Below the pieces are notes generated by a model. It searched no databases. It saw nothing but the letters and a program-made list of their open reading frames with translations, and was not told where the DNA came from. From Nothophaeocryptopus gaeumannii (Eukaryota; Ascomycota; Dothideomycetes; Mycosphaerellales; Mycosphaerellaceae), in assembly GCA_031771865.1 (NCBI GenBank), contig JASISA010000001.1, positions 2,294,001 through 2,358,000 on the forward strand: DNA of 64,000 nucleotides, written 5' to 3'. Position 1 is the stretch's first letter. Each line of letters begins with the position of its first letter. The position numbers and the translations under genes are program-made. Positions 50,496-63,425 of this stretch are shown piece by piece.

Positions 50496-52205
50496 ATGGG
50501 TAACCAAGCATCCTCCGAGAGCAATGACACCACCTCGCCCAAACACAACACCGCACCGCGAGAAGGATCAGTGGGCGGCGCGGGGAGGAGGGCGGGTTCA
50601 CTGAAGCACCCGGCGACAGCTCTAGTGCCACCAACCAGTGCTACCGCCCAAGTCTCGATCGTGAGCGCAAGCCCTACGCATTCTCACTCTTCGTCTCACT
50701 CTCGCGCACGCTCGAACACCACCAACAGCGTGAACCTCTCTCCGCAAGATCTCAACACCTCAACCGGCAATACCAGCATGGGCGCCGCCGACAGCAAGCC
50801 AGCGGCGCCGGCACGGCCTCCGTCGCGATCAAACACTCTACCCATACATCATCGCAGCAGTACTCCGAACAAACAATCACCGACGTCCGCCGAAACGGTT
50901 TCGCAACCTCTCGATGTTCCGCCGTCGACGAACCACGATGCTCGGGCAGAGATTGACCAGGACGATTACATTCCTTCTGGCTACTCTGCGTCACCTTATG
51001 GCCTGCCACCTGCCAACTATAGTCGGCCGCCTAGATTGCCGCTGCCTATCGAGGAGGAGGTGCACACGCCGGGGTCCCCGATCATCACGCCGCAAGATAT
51101 CACATCCCCGCTGGAACAGAGCGATGTGGAAGGTGGAGCGATACCTCGTAAGGCGAGCGTGTTGAGCTCTACTACGGTTGATGAGGATGATGTAGGCGAT
51201 AACGATGCCTTCTCTCAGGACGCTTCACAAACGTTGCAGGTTAGAGTACCGACAAGACTGGAGTGGAATGGCGGAGGAGACAAGATGTTCGTGACTGGCA
51301 CGTTTTGCAATTGGGAGAAGAAGATCAAACTGCCGAGGAACAAAGATGGCAAGGAAGGCTTTTCGGCTAATATCCATCTGCCGCCTGGAACGCATCACAT
51401 TAAGTTCTTGGTCGATGGTGACATGGTAACTTCGCCCGGACTGCCCACGACCGTGGACTGGACTAATATCCTGGTCAACTACATCGAGGTCGTGGCTCCT
51501 CTGCCTCCCACGACAGACGATGAGAAGCAGGTTCCCGCTCCGGCCGAGCCGATGCCGATACCCGGGGCTGCCATGACCGCGGGTCAGGCGGTTGGCACTG
51601 CAGAGCCAGCAGCCAGACCACGGACGGATGCGCACGTACCCGAGACAGAAGCGGATCTTCCTTCGACGTTGCAGCAGACGGATGGCTCGAAGAGTGTTGA
51701 GCCTCCGGCACCAGGAACTGCTTCCGTCCCGATACCAGCCAGCGCCACGCCCGTTCAAAAACAACCTGAGCCGAAGCAAGATGCAAAGCCAACGCCTGCC
51801 GCGCCTCGACAGAGAATACCGCGGCCACGATACACGAACCACATTCCGCAGTTCCTCATTGACCTGGATAACTATCAGAATCCGGAAGATGAGAAGTTCC
51901 AGCGCTCACAAAAGGTTGCGAACACCCTCCCGCAGCCGCCCACTCTGCCAATGTTCCTTGGTAAGAGCATTTTGAACGGCGCGACGCCGCACAAGGACGA
52001 TGCAAGTGTGTTGCTCATGCCGAACCACACTGTGATCAACCATTTGGCCACTAGCAGTATAAAAAGCGGCGTGCTGGCCACGAGCGGGACCACGCGGTAC
52101 AAGCGGAAGGTATGTATATTCATTAGGTGAATAAATTGGGCTTAAGCTAACGATTCGCAGTTCCTCACAACCATCATGTACAAACCGACCTCAGAAGATG
52201 GCTGA
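50496..52205 (+). CDS. SNF1/AMPK beta subunit (Gal83/Sip2/Amk2-type)
   Basis: Exons 50496-52109 and 52161-52205 give 552 residues. 'MGNQASSESND' is an N-myristoylation signal, as in Sip2 and mammalian beta subunits. A long Ser/Pro/Thr-rich head follows. The glycogen-binding CBM48-type module covers about 247-335 ('VPTRLEWNGGGDKMFVTGTF', 'CNWEKKIKLP', 'HIKFLVDGD'). The C-terminal ASC domain (about 438-552) starts 'RPRYTNHIPQFLID' and ends 'KRKFLTTIMYKPTSEDG' after the last intron. It scaffolds the SNF1 kinase and gamma subunit and directs the complex to substrates when glucose is low. Family length and motifs are complete. Confidence 0.95.
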
Positions 52206-54021
52206 GTCTGCACAACACAAAGCAGAGCGACAATTGTCGTTACTGCAAGCATATTGCATCTTCTTCTTGAGCTGGCTTTCTGTTTTGGGAATGTTATCCA
52301 AACGAGCCTTTTCTTCCCCTCTGATTGACTACACGGCGAAATACGGCGAATGATGGAATGACTGGAGACAAAAACGAATGAGGTCTATACGACTTCGGGA
52401 AAAGTGATGAGGCGATGATTTTACAATGGGACACTTTCGGTTCGTACGTAACTTGAGAGGTATCCACGCGGGTCTCGCAGGCCACAGGGGGCATAGAAGG
52501 CGCATCATGAATTGGACTGTGTGATGAGCGATGGGTGCATAACTTGGTGCGCGAAGAAGCGCGATGGATAAATAGCATGTGTATATGATCATGCTTCAAA
52601 CGTTCGAAATGGAGGTCTCCTCTGTTTATGATTTCAACCTCACTCACTGAATATTGATGACCTCAGCGCAAAACATATCCAGATGGATGATTGGTTGGAA
52701 GAGCAGATGGCACTAAGAGAAGTACTCCAATCGTCAATCAATCGATCAATCAATCCGTCAACTCGACCATCAATCCAGATTAATCTCCAAGAAGAGTTTC
52801 AGTGTGAAATTCCCTGGTTGAACACAAAATCCAATATTGACTGACAAGGAGCCAACAGCACTTCAAGGACTACTTAGGAGCAATTACGAAGCTTAGAAAA
52901 GCAAACTCCAAGAGCAGCAAAGCGCAAAAAAGTTAAGTTGTCGATTCCTGACATTGAATCAGGCAGATTACCATGCAACCTTTCGATTGGCGGTACTGGG
53001 ACTGACGAACTATTAGGCTCTCTACTCAAAGCGGACAAGACATGCTGTAGACGCTACTCACATCGAACCCAGGCTGATTAAATGGTCAGTAGGGGCTACA
53101 GGAAGACCTAGAGAGATGTTCATTTACCTGGCACGGAGTTGACACTCATTTTCGGCGAGAACCATTGAAGGTACGGCGCTGAGGAGAAACCACAACGTGA
53201 CGTCATACCACTAGACCATACCACCCTGATTTCAAGGTATTTCAAGGTATTGAGATGCGATTTTGAGATTTGGGTTGATTATATAGCTTGAGTTTTGAGG
53301 GGCCGAAAGTTGCTCCGGGGGAGGCCGAGAAAAAGGCCGGGAATATGCCTGTGAATGGTGTTGCCAGCTTTCGGACGTCGCGGATATCAGCACGATGTTT
53401 GGAATTCCGTTAGAAGAGGCTTAGTGGTGCAAGGGATGAGGCTGAGTTGCCCAGGAGTCGATCTGCCCCGGAGAATGATTAATGGTGCGATGTTCAGCAA
53501 TCTTTGGCCGTGAAAAGGCTTCCATGGGATGGTGAACGAATGAGCTCCTTTGCCACACTGCAGCGGAATCGAACTCGAGCCGTTGTCGGGCTCCAAGGTT
53601 ATATGTTCGCCAGTATCCAAGCTGTATACTTTTTATTCGAAAACCTGGCTTTGTTCGAGATATGGCGATGGATGTGGGCGGCGAACTGTGTTGCAGCAAA
53701 GAAACACAGTCTAAGCTCCAAGGACGAGGATGGAGAGATCAGCAGTACCTGAGTAATGGTGGAGAGAGTAGAAGGGTAGGAAGGGGACAACTCCCGATGT
53801 TGAACGTGCAATGAGATGAGTTTTCCGCAGTTGACGAAGTGAGGTTGGAAAGTGGAATGCTCGGTTGACGCTTTGACCGCTGCCGTTGGAAATGCAAACG
53901 GTCTCACAGATGATGACGTGCACCGGCTTTCAGATGACAAACCCAAGCTCATGAACGATGGGAGACAATTCGAGAAGACAGGGGTGGCAGTATATTGAAT
54001 CAACGTCTGTCAACATCTTGC
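52206..54021. other. Intergenic region with simple-sequence stretches
   Basis: About 1.8 kb. Around 52730-52785 there is an ATCAATC-rich low-complexity run. Short frames on both strands lack protein-like features. No gene or RNA recognised. Confidence 0.5.
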
Positions 54022-55680
54022 CTAGTACGCAGCCCCAGCAGCAATCAACAGCGGCTCATACAAATAACACGGATAGTCCGACATGATCAATGGAGCCGTA
54101 TACTCTCCCGCCGTATTATTCTTCCCACCAAGCACACCCAGCTCAGTCCCTCCATTACTCCCCAATTTCGGCCATCCAGGCCCTCCTGTCGGGTTCTTCG
54201 CAAAATTCGCCCAAGCACTCTGCATGTACTTGCTCAGATTTATCTCGTCTGGTGTCGCCTGGCCATATTGATTCGAGAGGGGATAAGTGCCCCAGACTTC
54301 TGGTATTTCGCTGGAGTGATACGCTTCCAAGTCAAGGCCGAACTCGAGGTTGGGAAAAGCTCCATCGTAGCGGTAGCGCCAGACTGGTTGACGGCCTGCG
54401 TTGTTGATGGCGTTTGAGAAGGAGCGGGTTGTGCAGGTGAAGAGGAGATCTGTCAGGACTCTACAAATGTCGTTAGATTTCAACCGTCGTGTTTCCGATC
54501 ATATCACTTACCGGCTGGCCAAGTCTGTGGTCTGCCCATACGTGCTGTTGAGCACAGCCGACGGAGGCAAGGGAAGGCCTGATGCTGCGAGTGTACCGTT
54601 CAGGACGCTCAGATCAGGCCCAACTCCTAGAGTATACAGGAATACTGTAGCTTCGTTGAAGTTGGACCCGATCAAGATTGGGACATTGGCGAACTTGCCA
54701 GACTGAATGCTTGGTAGTGTATTCGCTCCCATGCTCGTCCCGTCACCCTGGACTGGAGGAAAACCAAGGCCATTGTCGGTGATGTACTTTTGAATGGCAG
54801 TGCTGGAAACGTTGCGGATACAGGCAAGCTGGTCAGTGCTGACAGTGCAGCCGAAATTGGCAAGAACTTGGTTGTAGGAGACCAGACCGTTACCCGCAGC
54901 ATTGAGATTCTCTGATTCCATAATGGCAGCGCGGTAGGGCAATGGGCTCGGTGGTTGCGCCAGTAATTGTTTGATGCCGTGACCACCGGCCGACTCTCCA
55001 AAAAGAGTCACTTTCGTTGGGTCACCACCAAACTGCTTGACATTCTGCTGTACCCATTGCAAGGCAAATCGTTGGTCCAAGTAGCCACTGTTTTGTTGAC
55101 CGAAGGGGATCTGAGGAGAGCTGGAGAAACCGAACATGTTCGTCCGGTAGTTGATGACAACAACAACTACATCCTCGTTGACAGCCAAAGAGCTACCATT
55201 GTAATAGCCCAGAGATGCAGTTCCGAATTGATTGTTACCACCAAACAGCCAGAACATCACGGGCTTGAGGTTTGTTGGACTGGCATCCTGAGGCGCGAAC
55301 ACATTCAGGTATAGGCAATCTTCACTTTCCGCCGGAGGTGCATAGCCAGGATTGTTGAAGACTTGTCTCGTCTTGTCACCGCTGGCACCGGTTGCGAATT
55401 GCTGCAGACATGCGGGTGGGAGCTTCTGTGCCACGAACGGAGTCGACCATGGCTGTGCTGCTTCCGGAGGTGCGAATCGCAGAGGTGGGCTCTTCGCAAA
55501 CGGAACTCCCAAGAAGGAATTTACCTGGCCTGTTACGCTTGGTTGGTTCAACACGCCCGTCGCAGTTCCTACAACCACTCCATTGCTGATGGTGACTGTT
55601 GGATTCGCCGCCCTCTCATCGAGTGGTGCGCCCTGCGAAAGTAATGCAAAGAACAATACAGAAAGCGTCGAGGGGCGCAT
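54022..55680 (-). CDS. Secreted type-B carboxylesterase/lipase
   Basis: Exons 55680-54512 and 54460-54022 (51-bp intron) give 535 residues. A signal peptide ('MRPSTLSVLFFALLSQGAP') leads into the alpha/beta-hydrolase fold: 'SFLGVPFAKSPPLRFAPPEA', 'SEDCLYLNVFAP', the nucleophile elbow 'LFGESAGGHG' (Ser about 230), the acid in 'SNFNEATVFL', and His in 'EAYHSSEIPEVWG'. The oxyanion loop reads 'FWLFGGNNQFG' where the family usually has HGGG. It hydrolyses carboxylic esters outside the cell; substrate unknown. Several N-x-S/T sites fit secretion. Length is typical of fungal cholinesterase/lipase-like enzymes. Confidence 0.93.
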
Positions 55681-56600
55681 GGTGAAGGAAGGAGACAGAA
55701 ACGGATCTTACTCTTCAGCTGGTGCTCCAGAGCTTCTTAATATGTACCTCGAAGGATGCATGTTCATCGGGGTGCCATTGACAGTTGTGGCCTCGTTTTG
55801 AACTCTGTTGTGGTACTTACCAGCTTTGGCAAGCCTTTTGGACCGCGCCCTGATCCTTTCGATCCTCCCGTGGCGGTCTGTACGCCTGTCATGATTTTCT
55901 CCCCGAAGCAAAACACTTTTAGGCCACCAGTCACCCCGGGTATGGGAACGTGAACAGTAGCAGCTTATTGCACAGGCGGCCCGCTGCATAAGACTGCTCC
56001 TGTTGCAGACGATTTTTGAACACCTCGTCGCTTCGCAGTGGTGACTCCGCGTGGCCCTTTTGTGCGATGACTGATGCCGAGGCATTCGGGCTGAAGGTCT
56101 TCGCAGTAGTTGGAATCATAAACAGCGAATGTTTGACGCACGGCGGCTGTCTTGCTTCACTGATGCAGACCGCTCGGTGTTATTACATTGCATCTCGGAA
56201 CGCGATTGTCATGTTGGATGTGCATTGGCACCTGTGGTGCGCTCGTGAGGCCGTTGAACTCAGATCTGGCCCTGTGGATTCTTCCTTGTGCGAATGTCGC
56301 AGATACAATACTTACGGAGTCTTCGAGGTAGCCAGAGTGTACATTTTAATAGAAGCAGATCGGCTTGAGACCGCAAAGGCCACTTGATGATCTTCGAATT
56401 GGAGAAGTTCGGTTGGGAAATGTCAATGTCGATGGCAACAGCAGCAGCCAGTGGAAGTGATGTCCACAACTGGTTTCTTAGCGTTCTCAGATGTACGCAT
56501 GAGGAGATCACTTCAGCTTCAAGCTCGGGAAAGGCATAAACAACACCTTCTCCTTTCTCTGGCCTTTGACCTAGAACATCGTACGTTTCAACGTGCTGAA
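55681..56600. other. Divergent intergenic region
   Basis: About 920 bp between the divergent carboxylesterase and PBN1-like genes. An in-frame extension upstream of the PBN1 start exists but lacks family similarity. No other feature seen. Confidence 0.5.
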
Positions 56601-58182
56601 ATGAAGCAGCGGGTATCTTACTTCCTGCCGAGTGGCAGCGGCATCGATCCAGCAGGCGTGAAGGTCGGCAAAGACGAGTTGACCTTCGCAAAGGCAGAGC
56701 ATGCCGCTAAAGAGACCCGCATCACAGTGGGCCTCTCTGAGCTGCCCAAGGAGGTGCGTTGCCGATGAACTCTGTGTATCACCACGAAGACTGACGTGAA
56801 AATAGCTACGACACTTTCTAGAGGACTTCCATGAGTTGCATGTCCGGGTTGCTTCAAGCGAAAACTACGATACTTTTCAACCAGCAGTATCGAGACTTCC
56901 TCCAGGGCTTCATGTATTCTTTACGCCTCAAAAGGCGAATGGAAACACCAAACTCTGCGGAGGGCTCAAGAAGATCTTCGGCGAAGAGGTGAAATGCGAT
57001 GATGCTTTAGAGTCCTTCTCCAAACCGCCGATACTCTCAGAGCGATTCGCCAGCGCAGCGACATATCAATTCTTCCATGAGCAAGCCGAGCTTGGTCAAA
57101 TCGCAGTCCACTTAAAAGAAAATACTTGTCCTGGTCTGAAAATTGGCACAGTCAACGCTCAGCTGTGCAAGGCTCTAGTATCTGCTTGGAAAGCTGCCTA
57201 TGTGGACTACGACTACGATGTTATCAGCCATGCTTTATCGATCACCATCCTGTCCACTCCGACAAAGTCGAATGCAAATGATCAAAGACACCCGTCGGTA
57301 CACAAGTACACCCCTGAAGATAGGCTCGAGGTCGGCATACTTGCGCCTGAGAAGGCCGACGAGCCAGAGGAGCTCAAGCTGGGAGGCTACTTGACAGTCG
57401 TAGGAGAAGACGACTCCCCGAGCGCCACACTCTTCTCCTTCCCGGCTCGTCATCACCCCCTACCCCCAGCCAACAATGCCATATACCACGTGTCATTCCA
57501 GCAACCTACCGGCTTACATCCTAAATTCGACATCAAATTCCCAACCGACCAATTGCAACCACCAAAAGACAGCTGCGCTCTCCACGCCTACACAACCTTG
57601 CCATCAACTCTCTTCATAGACAACAACCAATTCACAGACCCCCTCTTCCTAGCCTCTCAAAACCTACTCTCCCTCCGCGCAATCAGCGGCGAACAAGACC
57701 TCGAAGCCCCAGACTGGGTCATGAAAACCTGGGGCTCAGCAGCCCTCTTCGAACTAGCCACTCCTCCCAAAGACACCTCCTCGGCCGAATGGACATCCAC
57801 AATCCCCCTTCACCTTCGGTACATCAACTCCACCAACTCCGAAGGCTACGGCGAAGTCAGCGTGCCCTGGCCAGTTGTTTTCTGGGCATGCGAAGCAGAG
57901 GAAGGATTGAAGATGAGTACGAATCCGTTTGATAGGGTGAATCTGGGGTATGATGGGTTGTATGGGCCGAAGACGATGTTTTATCATATTCCGCCGAATC
58001 CGAATGAGTGGAAATTGAAGCAGACGATTGTTGTGCCGACGTTGAGTGTGGAGTCGAGCCGGTGGGTGGAGATTGGGACGTTGGTTGCTGTATTGCTCGG
58101 GTTTGGATGGGTTTGTTACAGGCTGTTTGGGAGTGGACGGTGGCCTGCGGCGAAGAAGCAGGATGAGAAGAAGACGGAATAG
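56601..58182 (+). CDS. pbn1: Pbn1/PIG-X, GPI mannosyltransferase I subunit
   Basis: Exons 56601-56753 and 56806-58182 (52-bp intron with CTGAC) give 509 residues. ATG 56601 ('MKQRVSYFLPSGSGIDP') matches the usual family opening; the same frame extends upstream but without similarity. The luminal part contains 'LRHFLEDFHELHVRVAS', 'PPGLHVFFTPQK' and the C-terminal PIG-X region 'LHLRYINSTNSEGYGEVSVP' and 'WPVVFWACEAEEG'. One membrane helix ('WVEIGTLVAVLLGFGWVCYR') sits near the end with a short Lys-rich cytosolic tail ending KKTE, compatible with ER retention. It stabilises Gpi14/PIG-M, which adds the first mannose of GPI anchors. Confidence 0.93.
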
Positions 58183-58305
58183 TAGAAAGGAGACAGAGTA
58201 GTCTCCATATGGCATTCTGCGTCCAGTAGCAAAATTCCCTGCTAATATTCAGATAAATAATCTGCGTTTCCAGATCTCACCCCCCATCATAAAAACCCCC
58301 ATACC

Positions 58306-60070
58306 CTACGATCTCTGCGTAAACACAACCTCCATATCTCCAAGATCAACAGTAAAATGATCCTTCGTCTTCGTCAAAATCCTGCTCCCATCCTCATGCG
58401 GCGCCAGCTTCAAATCAAACGTAGTAACAAGACGTGACGTGAGTGTTCGAAGCTCCATGAGTGCCAGATTCTTGCCAATACAGCCATAAGGACCCATGCT
58501 GAAAGGAGCAAAGGCATCCTTGTGCTTGATCTTCTCTTCTTGACTATACCATCGCTCGGGGAGGAATTTATCGGGTTCGGCGTAGATGTCGGGATCTAAG
58601 ATAGAATCATCAGCATCAATTTCAACCATGCGCGGCCCTGGATTATTGGCGTACCTCGTCCCATCACGTATTGTGGCGTGAAGAATGTGACGTTACCGGG
58701 CACATAAGTATCGCCAACTTGCAGGCCCTCAGGTGGCGCGAGCCGGTTGAGACCAGATGGGACTGGCGGATGAAGGCGAAGTGCTTCGTTGATGCATCCA
58801 TTGAGGTATTGAGCACCTCGGATGTCCTTCTCTTGCCATTCGCCTTGCATCAGAGGCTCGACCTCTTCGCGAAGCTTCTTGACGACATCGGGATTCTTGG
58901 CGAGGTGGTAGAACAGATAGGTGAAGGTGGCCGCGGTGGTATCAGAGCCCTGGAATGTCAAAGTCAGTATGAAGGGTCTTGGCAAATCTGCGATGGGATC
59001 GAACTTACAGCAACGATAATGAGACGAGCGTCAGCCTGCAACATGGGATCCTTTTCAGGGTTAGGGACATCCTTGTATGCCTTGAGCAGCCAGCCCATGA
59101 TATCAGAGTCTCGCTTAGCTTCCTGAGCATTACGAACTCGCCAGCTCAATTCGCTAATGCAGAAGTTCACGAACTTTTGGTATCCAGCAGAGAGACCGGG
59201 AAGCTGTGTGAGCATTCTGAAGAACCAGCTTGGAAGTCGGTATGCCAATGGCTGCATGCCCTCGTCCAGCATCTCCAGCTCGTGCGGCTTCTCACCCTTG
59301 TCTAACATGCCGTAGTCTCTGCCAAAGGCTAGCAGCCCCATTGCGTCGAAAGAGAATAGATTGAACCATTTAGTGCAATTGACTGGTTTTCCATTATGCT
59401 CCCGGAACCTCTCAATGAGTTTATCATTGAATTTTTGAATCTCAGTCTCGTAGTCGCGGAGAGCCTTGTCAGAGAATGCTGGCGCCCAGACTCTTCTTCG
59501 TCGATCGTGTAGGCCTCGGTCGCGCGACGTGTGCATTGATGTAAGAGGTTGGTCGTTGTCGTACCAGATTGCCTTGATCACCTTTGACTTCGTACCATAG
59601 GCTTGCTCCATAATCTCGGGGTCGATAATGGACAAATCGTTGGATCCAACTCGAAGGTATTTGCCATGCTTCTTATGCATCTTCTGGAGCCAGTAGTACC
59701 CATCCGAGCTGCCAAGCTGGGCAGAAAGCCACAGGTTCGAGATTCTGGCTTGCCATGGTCCTGGAAACTTGTTCAATGGGTTCAAGAACAATCGAAAAAT
59801 TAGGCAGTTTCCATACGCTCCAATTAAGAATGACGCCGCAACAGTTGTGCTAAGAGCTGCAGCTGCAGGAATGCTGTACGAGCATGCGTTAATCAGCGCA
59901 ATTGCCCCAGCAGCGTAGGCCGCAAGAAATGTATTCAGATAGGTGAAGGCGTATAGATGTGTCTCGAATCGGTGGAAGTAAAGCCAGTAGATGGCGGTCC
60001 CGGCTAGGAACGATACAAGGCTGCCTGCAATGGGCGAGACCTCAGGTTGCGGCTGAGCTTTTCCAACCAT
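58306..60070 (-). CDS. Cytochrome P450 monooxygenase with multi-helix N-terminus
   Basis: Exons 60070-59009, 58949-58655 and 58595-58306 (two 59-bp introns) give 548 residues from ATG 60070. The first 100 residues hold about three hydrophobic helices ('IAGSLVSFLAGTAIYWLYFH', 'LNTFLAAYAAGAIALINACS', 'STTVAASFLIGAYGNCLIFR') before 'NKFPGPWQARISNLWLSAQL'. The I-helix is 'VAGSDTTAATF', ExxR is in 'INEALRLH', and the heme loop is 'PFSMGPYGCIGKNLALMELR' (Cys about 491). The multi-span head is typical of a group of fungal secondary-metabolism P450s. Substrate unknown; no cluster partners nearby. It runs tail-to-tail with pbn1, 120 bp apart. Confidence 0.92.
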
Positions 60071-62195
60071 TTTCGCAATGTCTGTCAAGACAGCTTAGTT
60101 CTACCTTCCTGCGTTTGAAGGGAGAGCGGATGGGTTTAATACACGGCATGCTCGAGGTCCTCCCCGCGAGCGCGTACCATTCCCCGCATTTGCTACGACC
60201 TTCGCGCGTGTGGATACAGCTGCGCTTGAGCAGAAGGCGTAACTCAGAATGGTTTTTGCCGACGAACTGTAGAAACCTTATTCAGGTTGCCGAAATCTAT
60301 CGCCTCTCGTACATCGTCGTTCAAGAGAACGTCAATCGTGAGCCATATCGGCGAGATTACGGCTTCTGGACCTGAAATGCAGAGCGTACGAGCACATTCG
60401 ATTGTTCTTCATCCGTTTGTTGCATCAGTCTTCGCGTTGTTCCCAGAAGACCTTTGTATTGCAATCCCAGCTTCACGATCGACTCGTTTTGATCGACTTT
60501 GCGCCAATGTTGCAGCTCGTCACATGCAAACGCATATTCGTTCAGAGCGACATGCATAGCAGAGATTGGTATATTCTCCATACTACAGAGCTGTCGCGAT
60601 TGAGGATGCTGCTGACTCGTTGTGTCATCGCACAACACATCTCTGCCATCTCGATCCTGCGAAATCGCCGGTGCAATGACAAGTCCTTGACATGCCTCTA
60701 GTGAGTGTGTCTATTGTCAACTGCGCTGACGATGCGAGTGTAGACACAGGCATTGATTTTATTCCCGTAGGTGATGCGTTCTTCTGCATCCACCACGTTT
60801 CGGCAATTGCGGCTAAGGGCATCGGCAAAGATTCTTTGGGAAGACAACACATACCACTACCACAACTTCGCTCTTGCACATAACCGGGGCATTGAACGAG
60901 CCAGCAAACCCCAGTACATCATTCCAGGTTCTCCGCAATACCTCCAGTCTCCACAAAAGCCTCTGCAAAGCACAGGCGAGTATCATTCCGCGAGTGATCG
61001 GATACATCCTAAGGTCTTATCCGAGTTGTGCTGAAACGGCAGATCCGAATATGGGCCGGTCGAGATCATGCAAGGCAGCCACGAGTGCAGCCACTTTCGA
61101 AAGGAAGTCGTGTTCTTCCTTGAAGCGTACGACGGTACGCCAGAGCAGCTTTCTATGGCACCGCATCCATGAGCAGAGCGGTGCTCGATGGAGGCGGATC
61201 AATCGGTGTCGAATGGAAGACAGTGCACCCTGTCCGATTGGGTCCATACCCGGACGAATGCAATACTATCGTTCTCGACAGGTGCTCGTAGGCAGTGCGA
61301 GATGGGTGACTACGTGCGAAAGCTCCTCGCTTGCAAATGATCAGTGCGGCCGCAAAGCATTGAGTACAACTGTATATGAACCCCTGACCACTTACCGGGT
61401 GGATAGCTAATAGCCGCCTTAGGCACGTTGAATGCATCTCGCTGCAGAGTGTCTCTGCAGACGTATCGTCGCATTGGTTATGGAAAAAATGGTCGAACCG
61501 CGTAATGCATGCCGCACAGAGGACCAGAACTCCTGGTTGCTCGTCCGGGTTCGAGGGGGAGAAGAAAGGTGGCCCAATGAGAGTCCATGTCTTCGTACTC
61601 GCGCGCCTCTGCTGGGGTTGTCCCTCCGAATGGATCCAGGCCAAAGCATGTACACCGCTGTACTTCGTCCGCCGAAAGAGTGCTACAGTCCGAGTCACTG
61701 ATCCATGATGGAAAGAGGGCCCTCGTGCGGACTCCAGCGACGACATTCGATTGTGATGTGTCCAAGATGACGTCGAAGTCATCGCTGAGGCTTTGGAAGC
61801 AGCGGCCGCCAAGACCTCCGGGATGCTTCGAATCTATTTTGCGAAAGTTGCAAACTCAATCCGAGTCGATCCAGGCCCCGAGACGACCCCAACCACAACA
61901 CCATCAAGATGCCATCAAGATATTACACCTTGATCAAACATCATGTGGGCGAGCACGTTCGGATACAATAGAAATCGATGCAAGTCTGCAAGTCGTACCA
62001 AACGACACATATCCTGCTAGGCCCTGGTCATGCGTCCACCGCACATGGCGATCCTCCTCCACGCCCTCCGTCATAGCAGCAACGTTCTGCACGTAAGTCA
62101 TGTCAAACTTACGTCCTGTACGACACCTCTTTCCTTGGTCCCGTCAAAATATGTACTCTGCAGCATTCCTTTGATCCTTTGCTCAAGCCACAGAC
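60071..62195. other. Large intergenic region, no gene accepted
   Basis: About 2.1 kb. The longest frame (61153-61812, minus, 219 residues) is open but has no domain, low protein-like character and a competing plus-strand frame. I see no repeats. Confidence 0.45.
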
Positions 62196-62724
62196 ATGAG
62201 TGAAGAAGACCAGAACCAGCCTTCAGAGCAACAACAGCCCAATTTACCGTCCGAACAGCAACCCCAGCATCAAAGAGATCCAGAAAACATGGATAAAGTC
62301 CTCAACAAAATCCCCAACATGGCCCCCGACGGTCCTCTAGGAACAGAACAAAAAGGTCAGCCCTCCAACCTTTCCTACCCCACCCTTCCCTTCCGTTCCC
62401 TTCCCTTTCACACTCATCTATCTATCTACCAAACCCCCATCTTCCCTGGAAACCTCCATACTCACACACACATCTCCCACAGGCCCCCTCTCCGCCATCG
62501 GCGACCCCCTCGGCCAAGTCCTCTCCTACGGCCTCAAACCCCTCGGCCACGTCACAGGAGCCATCGGCAACCCGAACGGCCAAGCCCTGCTCAATGTGCA
62601 AAAGCAGGCGGAGTTTGAGGTCAAGTATACAAATGACGATAATGGGAAACCGGAGAGGTCGTTGCCGGGAGGGGAGAGGATTGGAGGGAAGCAGCAGACG
62701 GGGCAGAATCCGTTGGGGTTGTGA
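62196..62724 (+). CDS. Small conserved fungal protein, two exons
   Basis: Exons 62196-62355 and 62483-62724 (127-bp CT-rich intron) give 133 residues. The head is Gln/Pro/Glu-rich ('MSEEDQNQPSEQQQPN'). The second exon encodes 'GPLSAIGDPLGQVLSYGLKP' and 'LGHVTGAIGNPNGQALLNVQ', a glycine-patterned, possibly amphipathic segment I recall in small ascomycete proteins of unknown function. The join G|GC keeps frame exactly. No signal peptide. Confidence 0.7.
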
Positions 62725-63425
62725 GATTGTTAGGGAGATGGAGGGTTCCTTGGGAGGGGGAGGACGAGAAGGGAAGATGGGTGATTGTTGTATGAGTATG
62801 AGCGTAAGCATAAGCACATAGCGAAGGGGCCGGGCGTTTGGACAAGTTTATTCGATATTCGATATCTATATCAACAAGAACTATTCGAGTCCACTCTCCT
62901 CAACCCATATTCCAGCTTCCCCTTCCAGCATCCTACCCATGGTAGAGGGCGGTCGTTTCCCTCGTAGTTCTTCATCGCATCGAAAAAAGAAGCGAATGCA
63001 AAACTCGTTCAAGTTATATACCTGCTGCTCCTTGGCTAGCTACGGCTGGGTGTACTCGCGGGCGTCAATAATCACGAGTTCACGAGCGGTGGTGAATGAA
63101 GCATCTGCCGTCTTTGATGCGGGCTGAGCAACCATGTGTAATATCATCGCTTGCAGCCAGCACCTGCCCCCATGTTGGCATGTGAATGAAAACGCGGTGT
63201 TGAGATGAAAGCAGATGGAATACGTCTACAACGAAGAAGCAACTGACATGTCTTCCGATCTTTTACTCATCAACTTTTCTACACATCGCTCCCATCTAAC
63301 ACCCATCCAAGACATCCTGAGCCGCAGCCTTCTCAGCTCTATCCATACTTAACCCATAATAATACTTAACCTGCACATACGCCCTCACATACGTGCACTA
63401 ATACTCCGTCCGCTCAGGAAGCCAT
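62725..63425. other. Intergenic; contains the detached C-terminal end of the HNH gene
   Basis: About 700 bp. The segment 63300-63425 (minus strand) still encodes C-terminal nuclease-like residues ('YVQVKYYYGLSMDRAEKAAA') beyond the frameshift of the next gene. The rest shows no feature. Confidence 0.5.

Noticed and set aside
52680..53260. Possible RNA gene in the region after the AMPK beta gene
   Set aside because: Simple repeats and short palindromes only; no cloverleaf, box elements or poly-T end that I could support.
61153..61812. 219-residue minus-strand ORF
   Set aside because: No domain, no intron support, mixed low-quality composition and overlapping open frames on the other strand.
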